Assembly (NCBI GenBank): GCA_963734955.1
Contig: CAVTJO010000008.1
Span: 1 to 64,000 of the forward strand
DNA from: UBA11986 sp963734955
GTDB taxonomy: Bacteria; Bacteroidota; Ignavibacteria; UBA10030; UBA6906
DNA: 64,000 nt
Direction of reading: 5' to 3'
Positions 62,925 to 64,000 of this stretch are shown piece after piece (the first letter of the stretch is position 1; every line of letters starts with the position of its first letter). The position numbers and the translations under genes were made by a program. The notes beneath the pieces were generated by a model. That model ran no database searches. It saw nothing but the letters and a program-made list of their open reading frames with translations, and was not told the origin of the DNA.

Positions 62925-63320
62925 ATGAAAATCCTGGTAGTTGATGATAACAGGGGGTTTCTGGATGTCATGGGAGATTTCCTGAAGGAATATGGCTATG
63001 AAGTGGTTCTCGCCGAAGATGGGAAGCAGGCACGCGAGGTCCTTGAGGAAGAAAAGGTGGATTTGATTATCTCTGACGTTTTTATGCCGAACCTCGACGG
63101 ATCCAGGTTTCATAGCTACGTGCGCGAGTTTACCGACGCGGCAAATGTTCCGTTCATCTTCATCTCTGGTTATGATGACGAACACACGCGGAGAGTTGTG
63201 GTGGATTCCACAATTGATTTCTTCGTAAGCAAAACCGCGCCCGTCGAGACCATCGTGGGCTTGATTGAACGTATCAAGCTGGATATTAGACATAAGACTG
63301 TGGGATCAGAACGGCGGTAA
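62925..63320 (+). CDS. Single-domain response regulator
   Basis: 131 residues, receiver domain only: MKILVVDDNRGFLDVMGDFL, phospho-Asp in VDLIISDVFMPNLDGSRF, FIFISGYDDE and the lysine in FVSKTAPVETI. CheY/Spo0F-like relay protein, close to the start of a PilB-type ATPase gene. Confidence 0.9.
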   Translation: MKILVVDDNRGFLDVMGDFLKEYGYEVVLAEDGKQAREVLEEEKVDLIISDVFMPNLDGSRFHSYVREFTDAANVPFIFISGYDDEHTRRVVVDSTIDFFVSKTAPVETIVGLIERIKLDIRHKTVGSERR

Positions 63321-63356
63321 TGATCTTCTATTAATCTGGAGATGGCTGTGCCCTTG

Positions 63357-64000
63357 ATGGAAAACGTACCCCCCGAAAAAGAAATTGTGGAAACCCAAGA
63401 GAAGCCATTCTCTCATTTGTCTGATGCTGCGGTGCCGTTGAATGTCGAAGCACGACCCTTTGTGAGCTCATTTATCGAGCACCTTCTGAACCGGAACATC
63501 ATTACGGAAGTAATTGCTTCGCATGTTGCCACGGGTCGGAATTCGGCGAATGGCAAGGGAAGGAGAAGTCTTGTAGAGACCCTCTCTGAAGAGTTTGGGA
63601 TACCTCGCGGGATTCTGTACGACGAGGTTGCGCAGTTCTATTCGTTTCGGATCATCGACATTCATGATCGCAATGCGAGACGGTTACCGCCCGCCGCTGT
63701 CAACAAATTGCTTGTCGGTCTTCCCGAGTCAATCCAACATCTTGCCCAAAAGTACAAGGTGCTCCCTTTTGAAATTGCCGAAAATCAGCCGGATAAAATC
63801 CTTGTTGTGACGCCATATCCGTCTGAACGCGAGATCCATGAGGTTGCGCGCTCGTTCCCGTATAAGAAGTTTGAAATCTGCTACATGAACGAGAAGGACT
63901 GGGCAGAGCATTGGCGCCAGATCACGCTTGACAAGCAGCAGGTGATCAACGGTCTGAACACGACGAACACGGTCTTCGAGGAAGATGAAGCTGAGTTGGA
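63357..64000 (+). CDS. GspE/PilB-type secretion ATPase, N-terminal part only
   Basis: An open frame runs off the right edge. It contains two type II secretion E N-terminal (MshEN) repeats: FIEHLLNRNIITEVIASHVA, SLVETLSEEFGIPRGILYDE, FYSFRIIDIHD, then LPESIQHLAQKYKVLPFEIA and KILVVTPYPSEREIHEVARS. ATP-binding motifs would follow outside the window. The start is ATG 63357 or 63342. Probably for type IV pili or type II secretion. Confidence 0.85.
   Translation, partial: MENVPPEKEIVETQEKPFSHLSDAAVPLNVEARPFVSSFIEHLLNRNIITEVIASHVATGRNSANGKGRRSLVETLSEEFGIPRGILYDEVAQFYSFRIIDIHDRNARRLPPAAVNKLLVGLPESIQHLAQKYKVLPFEIAENQPDKILVVTPYPSEREIHEVARSFPYKKFEICYMNEKDWAEHWRQITLDKQQVINGLNTTNTVFEEDEAEL

Overview
The window looks like three unrelated genome fragments joined end to end. 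Bases 1 to about 31,905 are GC-rich and come from a sulfur-metabolising deltaproteobacterium-like organism (Desulfobacterota). They carry HdrA/HdrB/HdrC-like, MvhD-like, TusA and DsrE genes, MurJ, two sigma-54 activators, and many dispersed palindromic repeats. Bases about 31,905 to 39,500 look archaeal, probably Thermoplasmata or Methanomassiliicoccales-like. They carry a geranylgeranyl reductase family gene, a NosD-type beta-helix surface protein, a Bat-type HTH regulator, an iron-sulfur flavoprotein, and trpE-trpG with a TATA box close to the start codon. Bases about 39,510 to 64,000 have lower GC and look like Bacteroidota/Ignavibacteriota: a remnant of a type IX secretion C-terminal domain, a TonB-dependent receptor, a feo operon, a small Hc1-like histone and many two-component proteins. 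Genes are cut at both joins, so I read the window as a chimeric contig or a concatenation, not as lateral transfer.

Region 1, left to right: a broken radical SAM gene; msrAB; a short YHS gene; the isoprenoid set xseA-xseB-ispA-dxs on the minus strand; a broken GH8 glycosidase; thrS-infC-rpmI-rplT-pheS, with infC probably starting at ATC; an IS5-like element inserted in a MITE; a TusA-like gene; a PAS/sigma-54 regulator; then the minus-strand operon tusA-mvhD-hdrA-hdrA-wHTH-hdrC-hdrB-dsrE. After that come an SH3 lipoprotein, a DUF3568-like lipoprotein, nth, an alpha/beta hydrolase, murJ, a membrane protein and a sigma-54 response regulator cut at the join. The last gene of the hdr operon, a DsrE-family gene, has an in-frame TGA in place of the usual cysteine, with a SECIS-like hairpin just downstream. 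I read it as a selenoprotein, and it is the most interesting gene in the window.

Many region 1 genes carry single-base frameshifts, often in homopolymers, beside intact long genes. That suggests uncorrected sequencing indels more than mass gene decay. Two repeat families stand out: a MITE family sharing the terminal repeat ATACCGAGTTGCGCTCA, in which two copies were themselves hit by other elements, and a family of C-run/G-run palindromes.

Region 3 holds a surface-polysaccharide set (flippase, WecG/TagA transferase, SGNH hydrolase), aat, purC, a signalling cluster (hybrid kinase, HTH-REC protein, stand-alone phosphoacceptor domain), a TPR lipoprotein, a TonB-dependent receptor, the tight operon fur-feoA-feoA-feoB-feoB-associated protein under a perfect Fur-type inverted repeat, a deoxyhypusine-synthase-like gene, an Hc1-like protein, rpsU, a tRNA-Met, and the start of a GspE/PilB-type ATPase.
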